From NCBI RefSeq assembly GCF_029478665.1, contig NZ_JARPQB010000002.1, positions 1-64,000 of the forward strand: DNA of 64,000 nt, in the 5' to 3' direction. Below are positions 57,626 to 64,000 of this stretch, piece by piece (within the stretch, counting starts at the first letter, position 1; each line of letters starts with the position of its first letter). The notes below the pieces were generated by a model. That model saw only the letters and a program-made list of their open reading frames with translations, searched no databases and was not told the DNA's origin. Source of the DNA: Pseudomonas entomophila. Lineage in GTDB: Bacteria > Pseudomonadota > Gammaproteobacteria > Pseudomonadales > Pseudomonadaceae. A program made the translations under genes and the position numbers.

Positions 57626-57646
57626 ATTCACTCTGGAGACTCTCCC

Positions 57647-58054
57647 ATGGCCAACGCCCAAGCATCCCTGAACACCCCACACAGCCCCGAGCAAGTCTGG
57701 GCCCTGATCGGCGGCTTCGACAGCCTGCCCGACTGGCTGCCGTTCATCCCTGAAAGCCTGTCCAGCGAAGGCGGCCGCGTGCGCTCGCTGAAAGACCCGG
57801 ACGGTAACGCCATCGTCGAGCGCCTGATGGCCTTCGATGAACAGCAACGCAGCTACAGCTACGCGATCCTGACCAGCCCGTTCCCGGTGACCGGTTACCT
57901 GTCGACCCTGCGGGTCAAGGCCGACGGCCAGGGCAGCCGGGTGGAATGGTTCGGCGAGTTCACCCCGGTGGGCGTCAGCGACGAGGAAGCCACCGCGTTG
58001 TTCACCGGCATCTACGAAGGTGGCCTGCAGGCCCTGGCCAAGAGCCTGGGTTGA
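57647..58054 (+). CDS. SRPBCC-domain protein
   Basis: The product is 135 residues. The START/Bet v 1-like fold is recognisable from SPEQVWALIGGFDSLPDWLPFI at the N-terminus, VERLMAFDEQQRSYSYAIL and the long C-terminal helix ending LQALAKSLG. These proteins bind hydrophobic ligands or act as polyketide cyclases. It is the second gene of the SDR unit and is followed by a terminator hairpin. Confidence 0.88.
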   Translation: MANAQASLNTPHSPEQVWALIGGFDSLPDWLPFIPESLSSEGGRVRSLKDPDGNAIVERLMAFDEQQRSYSYAILTSPFPVTGYLSTLRVKADGQGSRVEWFGEFTPVGVSDEEATALFTGIYEGGLQALAKSLG

Positions 58055-58076
58055 TGTAACCCATCGAGATGGACAC

Positions 58077-58100
58077 CAGGGCCGCCATCGAGCGGCCCTG
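58077..58100 (+). terminator. Terminator hairpin after the SDR-SRPBCC unit
   Basis: CAGGGCCGC-6-GCGGCCCTG is a perfect 9-bp stem followed by TTCATT, located 22 bases after the SRPBCC stop. Confidence 0.65.
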
Positions 58101-58203
58101 TTCATTGCTGATCCCCGCTCAATACACCTTTGCCCCAACCCTGCTGTATCCCCACGCCTCGCCTCGCTACCCTGCCCCGTTTCCGCCCCTACGAGAACCT
58201 CTC

Positions 58204-59190
58204 ATGCCCATCACTCATCGCGCCTGGGGTTGGACCCCGGGCGCAGGCCTGGACGGCCTGCAACTCATCGATAAACCCTTGCCTGAAGTCGGCCCCGGCC
58301 AAGTGCTGGTGGCCAACCGCGCCATCGCCCTGAACCCGGTGGACTGGAAGATCTGCGAATGGGGCCATGCCGACTGGCGCCAGGGCACCGTGCCCGGCGT
58401 GGATGGCGCGGGCACCGTTATCGCCGCTGGTGAAGGTGTCGACCTGCCACTGGGTTGCCGCGTCGCCTATCACCAGTCGTTGTCCCGCGACGGCAGCTTT
58501 GCCGAGCACTGCCTGCTGGATGCCAGCCTGGTGATGCACATTCCAGCCAACCTTGAAACCGCCGCAGCCGCAGCCGTCCCCTGCCCCGCGCTCACGGCCT
58601 GGCAGGCCCTGGCCAAGGTCGCCGACGGTGCGTCCCGTGATGTGCTGGTGGTCGGTGCGGGTGGCGCGGTGGGCTTCTATCTCGTCCAGCTGGCGGTGCA
58701 GCGCGGCCTGCGCGTGTGGGCCACGGCGGGCGAGAAACACCATGATCACCTCAGGCAACTGGGTGTGGTCGGGGTATTCGACTATCGCGCGGGCGACTGG
58801 CAGGCAGGCTTGCAAGCGGAACTCGGCGAGCGTCCGCTACATGCGCTGTTCGACACGGTCAGCGGCAGCCATGCCGCGAGGCTGGCGCACTTGTTGGGTT
58901 ACAACGGCCACCTGGTGTGCATCCAGGACCGCCAGGAAAGCGCCCCGCTGCCCGCTTTCAGCACGGCGATCTCGCTGCACGAGGTAGCGCTCAACAGTGT
59001 CCATGCCCATGGCGGGCTGCTCGATCGCCAGGCGTTGAAGGTCGAAGGGGAGCGTTTGCTGCGAATGGTTGCCGATGGTCGCCTGCTAGCACCACAGCGC
59101 CTGGATTTTCGCTTCGAGGCGCTGCCACAGGCGTTACGCCAACTCAAGGAAGGCAGCGCATCGGGCAAATGGGTGACGCGCCTGGCGTGA
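58204..59190 (+). CDS. MDR-family alcohol dehydrogenase/quinone oxidoreductase
   Basis: The protein has 328 residues with GroES-like ALNPVDWKICEWG and VPGVDGAGTVIAAGEGV and the cofactor motif GAGGAVGFYLVQLA near 160. No four-cysteine zinc lobe is present. Its last residues (GKWVTRLA) and the following 60 bases are copied at 61.8 kb. The ATG at 58204 was chosen because upstream residues of the longer frame are non-homologous. Confidence 0.88.
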   Translation: MPITHRAWGWTPGAGLDGLQLIDKPLPEVGPGQVLVANRAIALNPVDWKICEWGHADWRQGTVPGVDGAGTVIAAGEGVDLPLGCRVAYHQSLSRDGSFAEHCLLDASLVMHIPANLETAAAAAVPCPALTAWQALAKVADGASRDVLVVGAGGAVGFYLVQLAVQRGLRVWATAGEKHHDHLRQLGVVGVFDYRAGDWQAGLQAELGERPLHALFDTVSGSHAARLAHLLGYNGHLVCIQDRQESAPLPAFSTAISLHEVALNSVHAHGGLLDRQALKVEGERLLRMVADGRLLAPQRLDFRFEALPQALRQLKEGSASGKWVTRLA

Positions 59191-59247
59191 TCCGGCGGCC
59201 CAATGATAAAAGCCGCGCTTGACCCTTGGCCAAGCGCGGCGATGCAA
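59163..59247. repeat. 85-bp direct repeat, copy 1 (3' end of a dehydrogenase gene plus terminator)
   Basis: It covers the last nine codons of the dehydrogenase and a GCCGCGCTTG-9-CAAGCGCGGC hairpin (59212-59240) that should terminate transcription. A copy with a few substitutions and small indels lies at 61834-61920. Confidence 0.8.
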
Positions 59248-59306
59248 CGGCCATCCCCCCCGCGATGAATTGTCTGCGTTTGACCGGTCGCATTGCCTGG
59301 CCTCCC

Positions 59307-59633
59307 TCAGGGATGGGGCGCAACGGCAGATGACACCGGGTCAAGGAAGATCAGTTGCAAGGGTTCCGCCAACAGTTGGTCGGCCTGCGCGGCAAACCGC
59401 TGGAAATGAGTGGTGGCCAGGTGCGTGTCCAGGGCCTGTTGGTCATCGAACGCCTCGCGCATGTAGAACGTCCCGGGCTCGTCGCTGCGCTCGAACAGCA
59501 TGTAGTCGCGGTTGCCAGGCTCTGCCCGGGTCGGCTCGATCAAGGCCAGCAGGGCCGCTTTCAGTGCCGTCACGTGGCCTGGCCTGGCCTTGAGGACTGC
59601 AAGGGAAACGAGGGGATAGTCTTGTCGGTTCAC
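59307..59633 (-). CDS. Antibiotic-biosynthesis-monooxygenase-domain protein
   Basis: The product is a 108-residue dimeric ferredoxin-like ABM fold: LVSLAVLKARPGHVTALKAALLALIEPTRAEPGNRDYMLFE, then FYMREAFDDQQALDTHLATTHFQRF. The group includes YgiN-like quinol monooxygenases and haem- or quinone-handling enzymes. The substrate is unknown. It lies between two dehydrogenase genes. Confidence 0.88.
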   Translation of the reverse strand: MNRQDYPLVSLAVLKARPGHVTALKAALLALIEPTRAEPGNRDYMLFERSDEPGTFYMREAFDDQQALDTHLATTHFQRFAAQADQLLAEPLQLIFLDPVSSAVAPHP

Positions 59634-59769
59634 ATCAAGCTCCTGGTCGGTTGCAAGGAGCAGGCGCGTGCGGCCTGCTTCAAAGCGCGGCTGTACGTCA
59701 ACACGTTCACGGCGGCCTTGAAAATACCTGTCACATCGGTGTCAGCCATTGACGAAGAGGCGTCCGGTT

Positions 59770-60777
59770 TCAGAAGCCTTCCAGAACGATCTTGCCGCGC
59801 GCCTTGCCACTCTCGACCCGTGCATGGGCACGGCGCATGTTGGCGGCATTGATGGCGCCAAAATGCTCGCCCAGGGTGGTGCGCAGGATGCCCTGGTCGA
59901 TAAGCCCGGCCACGCGCTCGAGCAACTCGTGCTGGCGCACCATGTCGTCGGTTTCGTACAGCGAGCGGGTGAACATCAACTCCCAGTGCAGCGACAGTGA
60001 CTTGCGCTTGAGCGGCATGACATCCAGGGTCTGCGGGTCGTCGATCACGCCCAGGCGACCTTGTGGCCGCAGCACTTCAACCAGTTGCGCGAAGTGCTGA
60101 TCGGTATGGGTGAGGCTGGCGACATGGCTGACCGACTCGATCCCCAGGGCCTGCAGTTGCCCTTGCAGCGGCGCACTGTGGTCGATGACATGATGGGCGC
60201 CCAGTTCGCGCACCCAGTCAGCGGTCTCTGCGCGGGAAGCCGTGCCGATAACCGTCAGGTGAGTCAGTTGCCGGGCCAACTGCACCAGCATCGAACCGAC
60301 ACCACCGGCGGCGCCAACGATCAGCAGGATATCGCCCTCTGCGCCGCCCTCCACGATACCCAGGCGATCGAACAGCAGTTCCCACGCGGTGATGGCCGTC
60401 AGCGGCAGCGCTGCTGCCTGCGCCGCACCCAGACTGCGTGGTTGATGCCCAACAATACGTTCGTCGACCAGGTGATATTCGCTGTAGCTGCCGGGCCTGG
60501 CGATGGAGCCGGCGTAGTACACCTGATCGCCGGGCTTGAACAGGGTCACCTGGGGCCCGACTTCACGGACGATACCGGCCGCGTCCCAGCCAAGTATTTT
60601 CGGCTCACGCGTGAAAGTGCCCGCGCGCACCTTGGTGTCGACGGGGTTGACCGACACGGCCTTGACCTCGACCAGAAGGTCCCTGGGCCCAGGGCTGGGC
60701 CTGGGCATGAAGGTGTCTTGAAGGGACGCTGGGTCTTCGATAGGCAAGCCGTTGTGGATGAAACTGATCGCTTTCAT
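59770..60777 (-). CDS. Zinc-binding-type alcohol dehydrogenase family protein (QOR-like)
   Basis: The protein has 335 residues of the MDR fold: SVNPVDTKVRAG, ILGWDAAGIVREVG, cofactor motif VGAAGGVGSMLVQLA near 165 and ARGKIVLEGF at the end. It matches the NADPH:quinone oxidoreductase subgroup named for zinc binding but lacking obvious zinc ligands. It is divergent from a LysR gene with 106 bases between, so it is probably controlled by that gene. It is a paralogue of the dehydrogenases at 31 and 58 kb. Confidence 0.9.
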   Translation of the reverse strand: MKAISFIHNGLPIEDPASLQDTFMPRPSPGPRDLLVEVKAVSVNPVDTKVRAGTFTREPKILGWDAAGIVREVGPQVTLFKPGDQVYYAGSIARPGSYSEYHLVDERIVGHQPRSLGAAQAAALPLTAITAWELLFDRLGIVEGGAEGDILLIVGAAGGVGSMLVQLARQLTHLTVIGTASRAETADWVRELGAHHVIDHSAPLQGQLQALGIESVSHVASLTHTDQHFAQLVEVLRPQGRLGVIDDPQTLDVMPLKRKSLSLHWELMFTRSLYETDDMVRQHELLERVAGLIDQGILRTTLGEHFGAINAANMRRAHARVESGKARGKIVLEGF

Positions 60778-60883
60778 AGGCACTCGCTGCTGGATATGGT
60801 TTGATTCGTGAACCCAGTCTGGCGTGTCCGGTCCTTGGGAAAAACGGGCACTGCCCGAGAATACTTTCATTGCAGGAGTGATA

Positions 60884-61774
60884 ATGATCCGTCTCGACGA
60901 CCTGGGCATCTTCGTTCGCAGCGCGGCGCTGGGCAGCTTTACCGCGGCGGCCCGCGAGGCCGACCTGCTGCCCGGCCAGGCGGCCGAGGCGGTCAAGCGC
61001 CTGGAGCGTGAGCTGGATGTGCGGTTGTTTGCCCGCACCACACGCAGCTTGCGCCTGACAGCCGAGGGCGAGCAGTACCTGCCCTCGGCCCTGGCTGCCC
61101 TGGAAGCCCTCAGGCAAGGGCGGGACAACCTGCGTCAGGAAAGCGCCCAGCTCAGCGGAACCTTGCAGGTGGCCGCGCCCTCCGATCTGGGGCGTAACGT
61201 GCTGCTGCCCTGGCTCACGGCGTTTCGCCGCGAGCACCCGCAGTTGAACCTGCGCTTGTTTCTCTCCGACCAGGTCGCCGACCTGTTCCGCGAGCCCGTG
61301 GATATCGCCATCCGCTACGGCCTGAACGCCGACGCCAACTACATTGCCCTGCCATTGGCACCGTGGAACCGCAAGGTGCTGGTGGCCTCGCCCGAGTACC
61401 TGGCGCGGCAAGGCACGCTGCAAGCCCCCGAAGACCTGCGCGAACACCAGTGCCTGCTGTACATGCAGCAGGGCCGGGTCTACGACAAGTGGCAACTGGG
61501 GACGCAGACCGTCCAGGCGCGTGGCGCCCTGCTCTGCGACGATGCCGATATTGCCCGGCGCTGGGCGGTCGCCGGCGAAGGGATCACCTACAAGTCCTGG
61601 CTGGATGTGAGCGACGATGTACTGGCGGGAAGGCTGGTCGTGCTGTTGCAGGATCACCCGGGGCCGGCCATGCCGTTGAGCCTGGCATGCCCGCACCGCA
61701 AGCAATTGTCGCCTGCGGTGAGGCAGTTGCACGCCTGGCTGGCCTGCCGCTTCGCCGGGCTCAAGCGTGACTGA
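60884..61774 (+). CDS. LysR-type transcriptional regulator
   Basis: The protein has 296 residues. The helix-turn-helix is LDDLGIFVRSAALGSFTAAAREADLLPGQAAEAVKRLERELDVRLF; the recognition helix (DLLPGQAAEAVKRLE) is atypical where most family members read SxSAVSR. The effector domain is of the CrgA subgroup. GCAGGAG precedes the ATG. It is divergent from the QOR-like gene, its likely target. Confidence 0.88.
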   Translation: MIRLDDLGIFVRSAALGSFTAAAREADLLPGQAAEAVKRLERELDVRLFARTTRSLRLTAEGEQYLPSALAALEALRQGRDNLRQESAQLSGTLQVAAPSDLGRNVLLPWLTAFRREHPQLNLRLFLSDQVADLFREPVDIAIRYGLNADANYIALPLAPWNRKVLVASPEYLARQGTLQAPEDLREHQCLLYMQQGRVYDKWQLGTQTVQARGALLCDDADIARRWAVAGEGITYKSWLDVSDDVLAGRLVVLLQDHPGPAMPLSLACPHRKQLSPAVRQLHAWLACRFAGLKRD

Positions 61775-61833
61775 TCCGCGGGAAGCGGGTGCCCCCCTCA
61801 GAGCGGCGCTTCGAACAGGTCCGATGGTGTCTG

Positions 61834-61920
61834 GGGCACATGGGTGACGCGCTTGGCGTGATCCGGCGGCCCAATGCAAAAGCCGCGCTTGCCCCTTGGC
61901 CAAGCGCGGCGATGATGCAA
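61834..61920. repeat. 85-bp direct repeat, copy 2 (orphan dehydrogenase 3' end and terminator)
   Basis: It still reads TWVTRLA-stop in the same register as the dehydrogenase at 58 kb, followed by the same GCCGCGCTTG/CAAGCGCGGC hairpin (61882-61910). No dehydrogenase gene precedes it, so it is a relic of a lost duplicate or a transferred 3' end. Confidence 0.75.
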
Positions 61921-61943
61921 ACAGGGCTGCACTGCAGCCCTGT
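61921..61943 (-). terminator. Terminator hairpin of the aldo-keto reductase gene
   Basis: ACAGGGCTGCA-C-TGCAGCCCTGT is an 11-bp perfect stem 12 bases past the - strand stop. With the adjoining hairpin it forms a bidirectional stop between convergent genes. Confidence 0.65.
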
Positions 61944-61954
61944 CCTGTTCAAGC

Positions 61955-62965
61955 TCAAGCTGCCGGAACAGGCGCCAGTGCGTTGATCAGGCCTTGTTGA
62001 CGCAAGTCGTTCCAGAACGCTGCCGGGATGACTGCGCTGAGGGCCGCAAAGTCTTCATTGGCATGCGCCACACGGGTGGAACCCGGGATCGCCGCGACCA
62101 CCGCTGGGTGGGCCAGGGCGAACTGCAGGGCGGCCGCCTTGACGTCGACACCATGGGCACGGGCCACCGTGCGGATGCGCTCGAGCTTGGCCAGCACCGA
62201 CGGGGTCGCCTTCTGGTACTCGAAGTGCTCGCCACCGGCAGTCACGCCGGAGCTGTAGGGGCCACCAACGACGATACCAACACCCTGCTCCGCCGCCTGC
62301 GGCATGACACGCTGCAGTGCGCGGTCGTGATCCAGCAGCGAGTAGCGCCCGGCGAGCAGGAAGCCATCGGGTTGCGGCTCGTCCAGGTCGAGGGTCAGCT
62401 CGATCGGTTCAACCCGGTTCACCCCCAGGCCCCAGGCCTTGATCACGCCCTCTTCACGCAGGCGGGTGAGGACGCGGAAGGCGCCCTTGCGGGCCGTCTC
62501 GAAACGCTCCAGCCACTCATCGCCGTAGAAGTCCTGGGCGATGTCGTGAATCCACACGATGTCCAGGCGGTCGGTCTTCAGCCGGCGCAGGCTGTCTTCG
62601 ATGGAGCGCAAGGTCGCATCGGCGCTGTAGTCGTTGACGATGCGGTTGCGGTTGCCGTGCTCGAACAGGCCGCTCTTCTCGCCCAGCTCGCGGCTGGTGG
62701 GGTCTTCCAGTTCGTCGAGGATAATCCGCCCGACTTTGCTGCTGAGCACGTATTCGTCGCGAGGCCGACCGGCCAGGGCGTTGCCCAGGCGCGATTCGGA
62801 AAGGCCGGCACCGTAGAACGGCGCGCTGTCGAAGTAGCGCACACCGTTGTCCCAGGCGGCATCGACGGTGGCTTGTACCTCGGCCTCCGGTACGTTGCGG
62901 AACATGTTGCCCAGTGGCGCGGTGCCGAAGCCCAGCGGGTTGGCGATAAGCGATTTGAGATTCAT
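61955..62965 (-). CDS. Aldo/keto reductase
   Basis: The protein has 336 residues of the (beta/alpha)8 AKR fold. It has the catalytic tetrad elements (Asp and Tyr in VRYFDSAPFYGAGLSE, Lys in VLSSKVGRI, His in IVWIHDI) and the late NADPH-binding AAIPGSTRV. Overall it resembles the D-threo-aldose 1-dehydrogenase/pyridoxal 4-dehydrogenase subgroup. The substrate is not certain. It is divergent from the partial gene at the right edge. Confidence 0.9.
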   Translation of the reverse strand: MNLKSLIANPLGFGTAPLGNMFRNVPEAEVQATVDAAWDNGVRYFDSAPFYGAGLSESRLGNALAGRPRDEYVLSSKVGRIILDELEDPTSRELGEKSGLFEHGNRNRIVNDYSADATLRSIEDSLRRLKTDRLDIVWIHDIAQDFYGDEWLERFETARKGAFRVLTRLREEGVIKAWGLGVNRVEPIELTLDLDEPQPDGFLLAGRYSLLDHDRALQRVMPQAAEQGVGIVVGGPYSSGVTAGGEHFEYQKATPSVLAKLERIRTVARAHGVDVKAAALQFALAHPAVVAAIPGSTRVAHANEDFAALSAVIPAAFWNDLRQQGLINALAPVPAA

Positions 62966-63248
62966 GGGTGCATTCCTGGTAGGGGGAGTTGCTTGTGAAC
63001 TCCAGTGGCGGCAATCCTATGCCGCCCCTATCAAGACCGTCCAAGTCATAATTCGACAGACTTGAGACCTTTAAGGCATGACCATGAGGGCTTCCGTGAG
63101 ATTGCAACGCTGCCGCTGACCCAACGCAGTGTTGGCAACCGAACCTCGGCTAAGCTGCTAGCGCAAACCATGCCATTGTCACCGCAAGCCCGCCTCATGG
63201 CGCTTTTGCCCCCCCCGGCCAGCGCTCACTCATTAATTCAGGATGAAT

Positions 63249-64000
63249 ATGACAACCTCCCGTGTCTGCATTGGGCAATCTGCCAACCTTGTCGATGGAC
63301 TCAACCCCCACTGGACCCCGCAGCAAGGCCTGCCCGGCCTGCTCTATCCCGTCCTGGAACAGCCGCTGGCCACGCGCCCGGCGCGCGTCGTCGAACCCCG
63401 CGGAACCTGGTCCTTCCCCGAACTGAGCCTGCACGAAAATGCACTGAGCCTGCTGGATGCATTGATTCCTTTTCAGGTGGTCTCACCCTCCAGCGAGGTC
63501 GACGCGCCTTGTATTGGCGCGGGCGCCCTGCTCGCTGGCGCACAGTCCAGTCAATCGTCGCTGCAAGCGCTGTCAAGCACCCTCGGGGTCAACCTGGATG
63601 ATGAAGGCTTGCGTTACGTACTGGTCAAGTTGACCCGTGTAGATGGCACCGACACTCACGCCAGCGCCGCCAACGGCATCCTGATGCATGTCCGCCCAAG
63701 CCAGCCAGAGCCCGCCTATGGGCTCACCCCAGCGTTCCTTTCCAACGCGACCAAGCTTCCCCACGCCGGCCGCTCTCGCCAGCAGGACTATGGCGAGCAA
63801 CTGACCGTGCTCAAGGCCCAAGGCATTGTGGATACCTTTGCCGTTTACGGTACTCACTATGTCAGCGCCGTAACGCTGGGCGATACCATCCTGCAGGTAT
63901 TCGCTTACCGAACCGAAGCATTTGCAAGAATTCGTCAGGCCTACGCCAAGGGGCGCAATCCGTTGTCAGGCCCCAACACCCATTACTTTGACCAGTTCAC
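63249..64000 (+). CDS. Protein with MACPF-like motif, 3' end beyond window
   Basis: 250 codons are visible from ATG 63249 (AGGA 7 bases before), and the frame is open at the edge. There is no signal peptide. The segment VDTFAVYGTHYVSAVTLGDTI (about 196-216) resembles the membrane-attack-complex/perforin signature Y-G-T-H-(Y/F)-x6-G-G, except that the last Gly is Asp. MACPF proteins are pore-forming; some pseudomonad ones are insecticidal. The rest of the visible protein matches nothing I recognise. The family call depends on the missing C-terminal part. Confidence 0.5.
   Translation, partial: MTTSRVCIGQSANLVDGLNPHWTPQQGLPGLLYPVLEQPLATRPARVVEPRGTWSFPELSLHENALSLLDALIPFQVVSPSSEVDAPCIGAGALLAGAQSSQSSLQALSSTLGVNLDDEGLRYVLVKLTRVDGTDTHASAANGILMHVRPSQPEPAYGLTPAFLSNATKLPHAGRSRQQDYGEQLTVLKAQGIVDTFAVYGTHYVSAVTLGDTILQVFAYRTEAFARIRQAYAKGRNPLSGPNTHYFDQF

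Noticed and set aside
1..64000. tRNA, rRNA, CRISPR arrays, IS elements, prophage genes
   Set aside because: None was recognised on either strand. The regular repeats are either curlin codons or REPs, which are palindromic and irregularly spaced, unlike a CRISPR array.

Overview
The window is about 64 kb of high-GC DNA from a fluorescent Pseudomonas, most likely of the P. putida group. The evidence is the gene content (katB-ankB, a MesD/MesX methionine synthase, LigD-Ku, a pseudomonad metallothionein, DUF3077/DUF6124 pairs, many LysR regulators), abundant REP/BIME palindromes, and a near-canonical gammaproteobacterial dif site at 33765-33792. The octamer GGGCAGGG lies on the + strand left of this site and almost only on the - strand right of it. 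The window therefore spans the chromosome terminus, which fits its mosaic of accessory genes.

Left part (1-14.5 kb): an outer-membrane porin-like protein (cut by the window edge), a periplasmic coiled-coil protein, a YbjN-domain protein and a parvulin isomerase form an operon, followed by a LysR regulator, AlkB and a double alpha/beta-hydrolase membrane protein. On the - strand follows a curli-like operon: two paralogous secreted proteins of 448 and 746 aa, a CsgB-like minor curlin and a very long CsgA-like curlin with about 20 repeats. It sits behind a good sigma-54 promoter at 13474-13488. No csgEFG, csgC or csgD is present in the window.

14.5-34.8 kb: a formate/nitrite-type channel, a DyP peroxidase and a compact MerR regulon. 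The MerR gene and three promoters with MerR-type 19-bp spacers serve a haloperoxidase-like hydrolase, an acetoacetate-decarboxylase-like secreted protein and a DJ-1/PfpI protein. Next come katB-ankB, a KfrA-like protein with a palindromic operator, an orphan TccC-type toxin component with a private C-terminus, a desaturase/GNAT pair, a chemoreceptor, a LysR/quinone-oxidoreductase/SnoaL-like group, and dif.

34.8-45 kb: an AT-rich single-gene island encodes a RloC-like ATPase with a zinc hook and a HEPN/anticodon-nuclease-like tail. Behind it lie DUF3077/DUF6124 genes, a YdeI/DUF1905 protein, a class V aminotransferase, and a methionine group (flavin reductase, mesD, mesX, queH, metR) with two matching MetR-like 13-mers.

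45-53 kb: a stress and non-homologous end-joining block (a KGG-like protein, a hemerythrin chimera, a Rho/SAP-like protein, metallothionein, LigD, Ku) lies between a LysR gene and a DsbA-family gene. The upstream regions of those two genes are 56-bp imperfect direct repeats, as if the block had split a divergent pair.

53-64 kb: GST, cyclase, a LysR/SDR/SRPBCC/alcohol-dehydrogenase group, a monooxygenase, a second dehydrogenase/LysR pair, an aldo-keto reductase and, at the right edge, the start of a protein with a MACPF-like motif. No rRNA, tRNA, CRISPR array, IS element or prophage was recognised.
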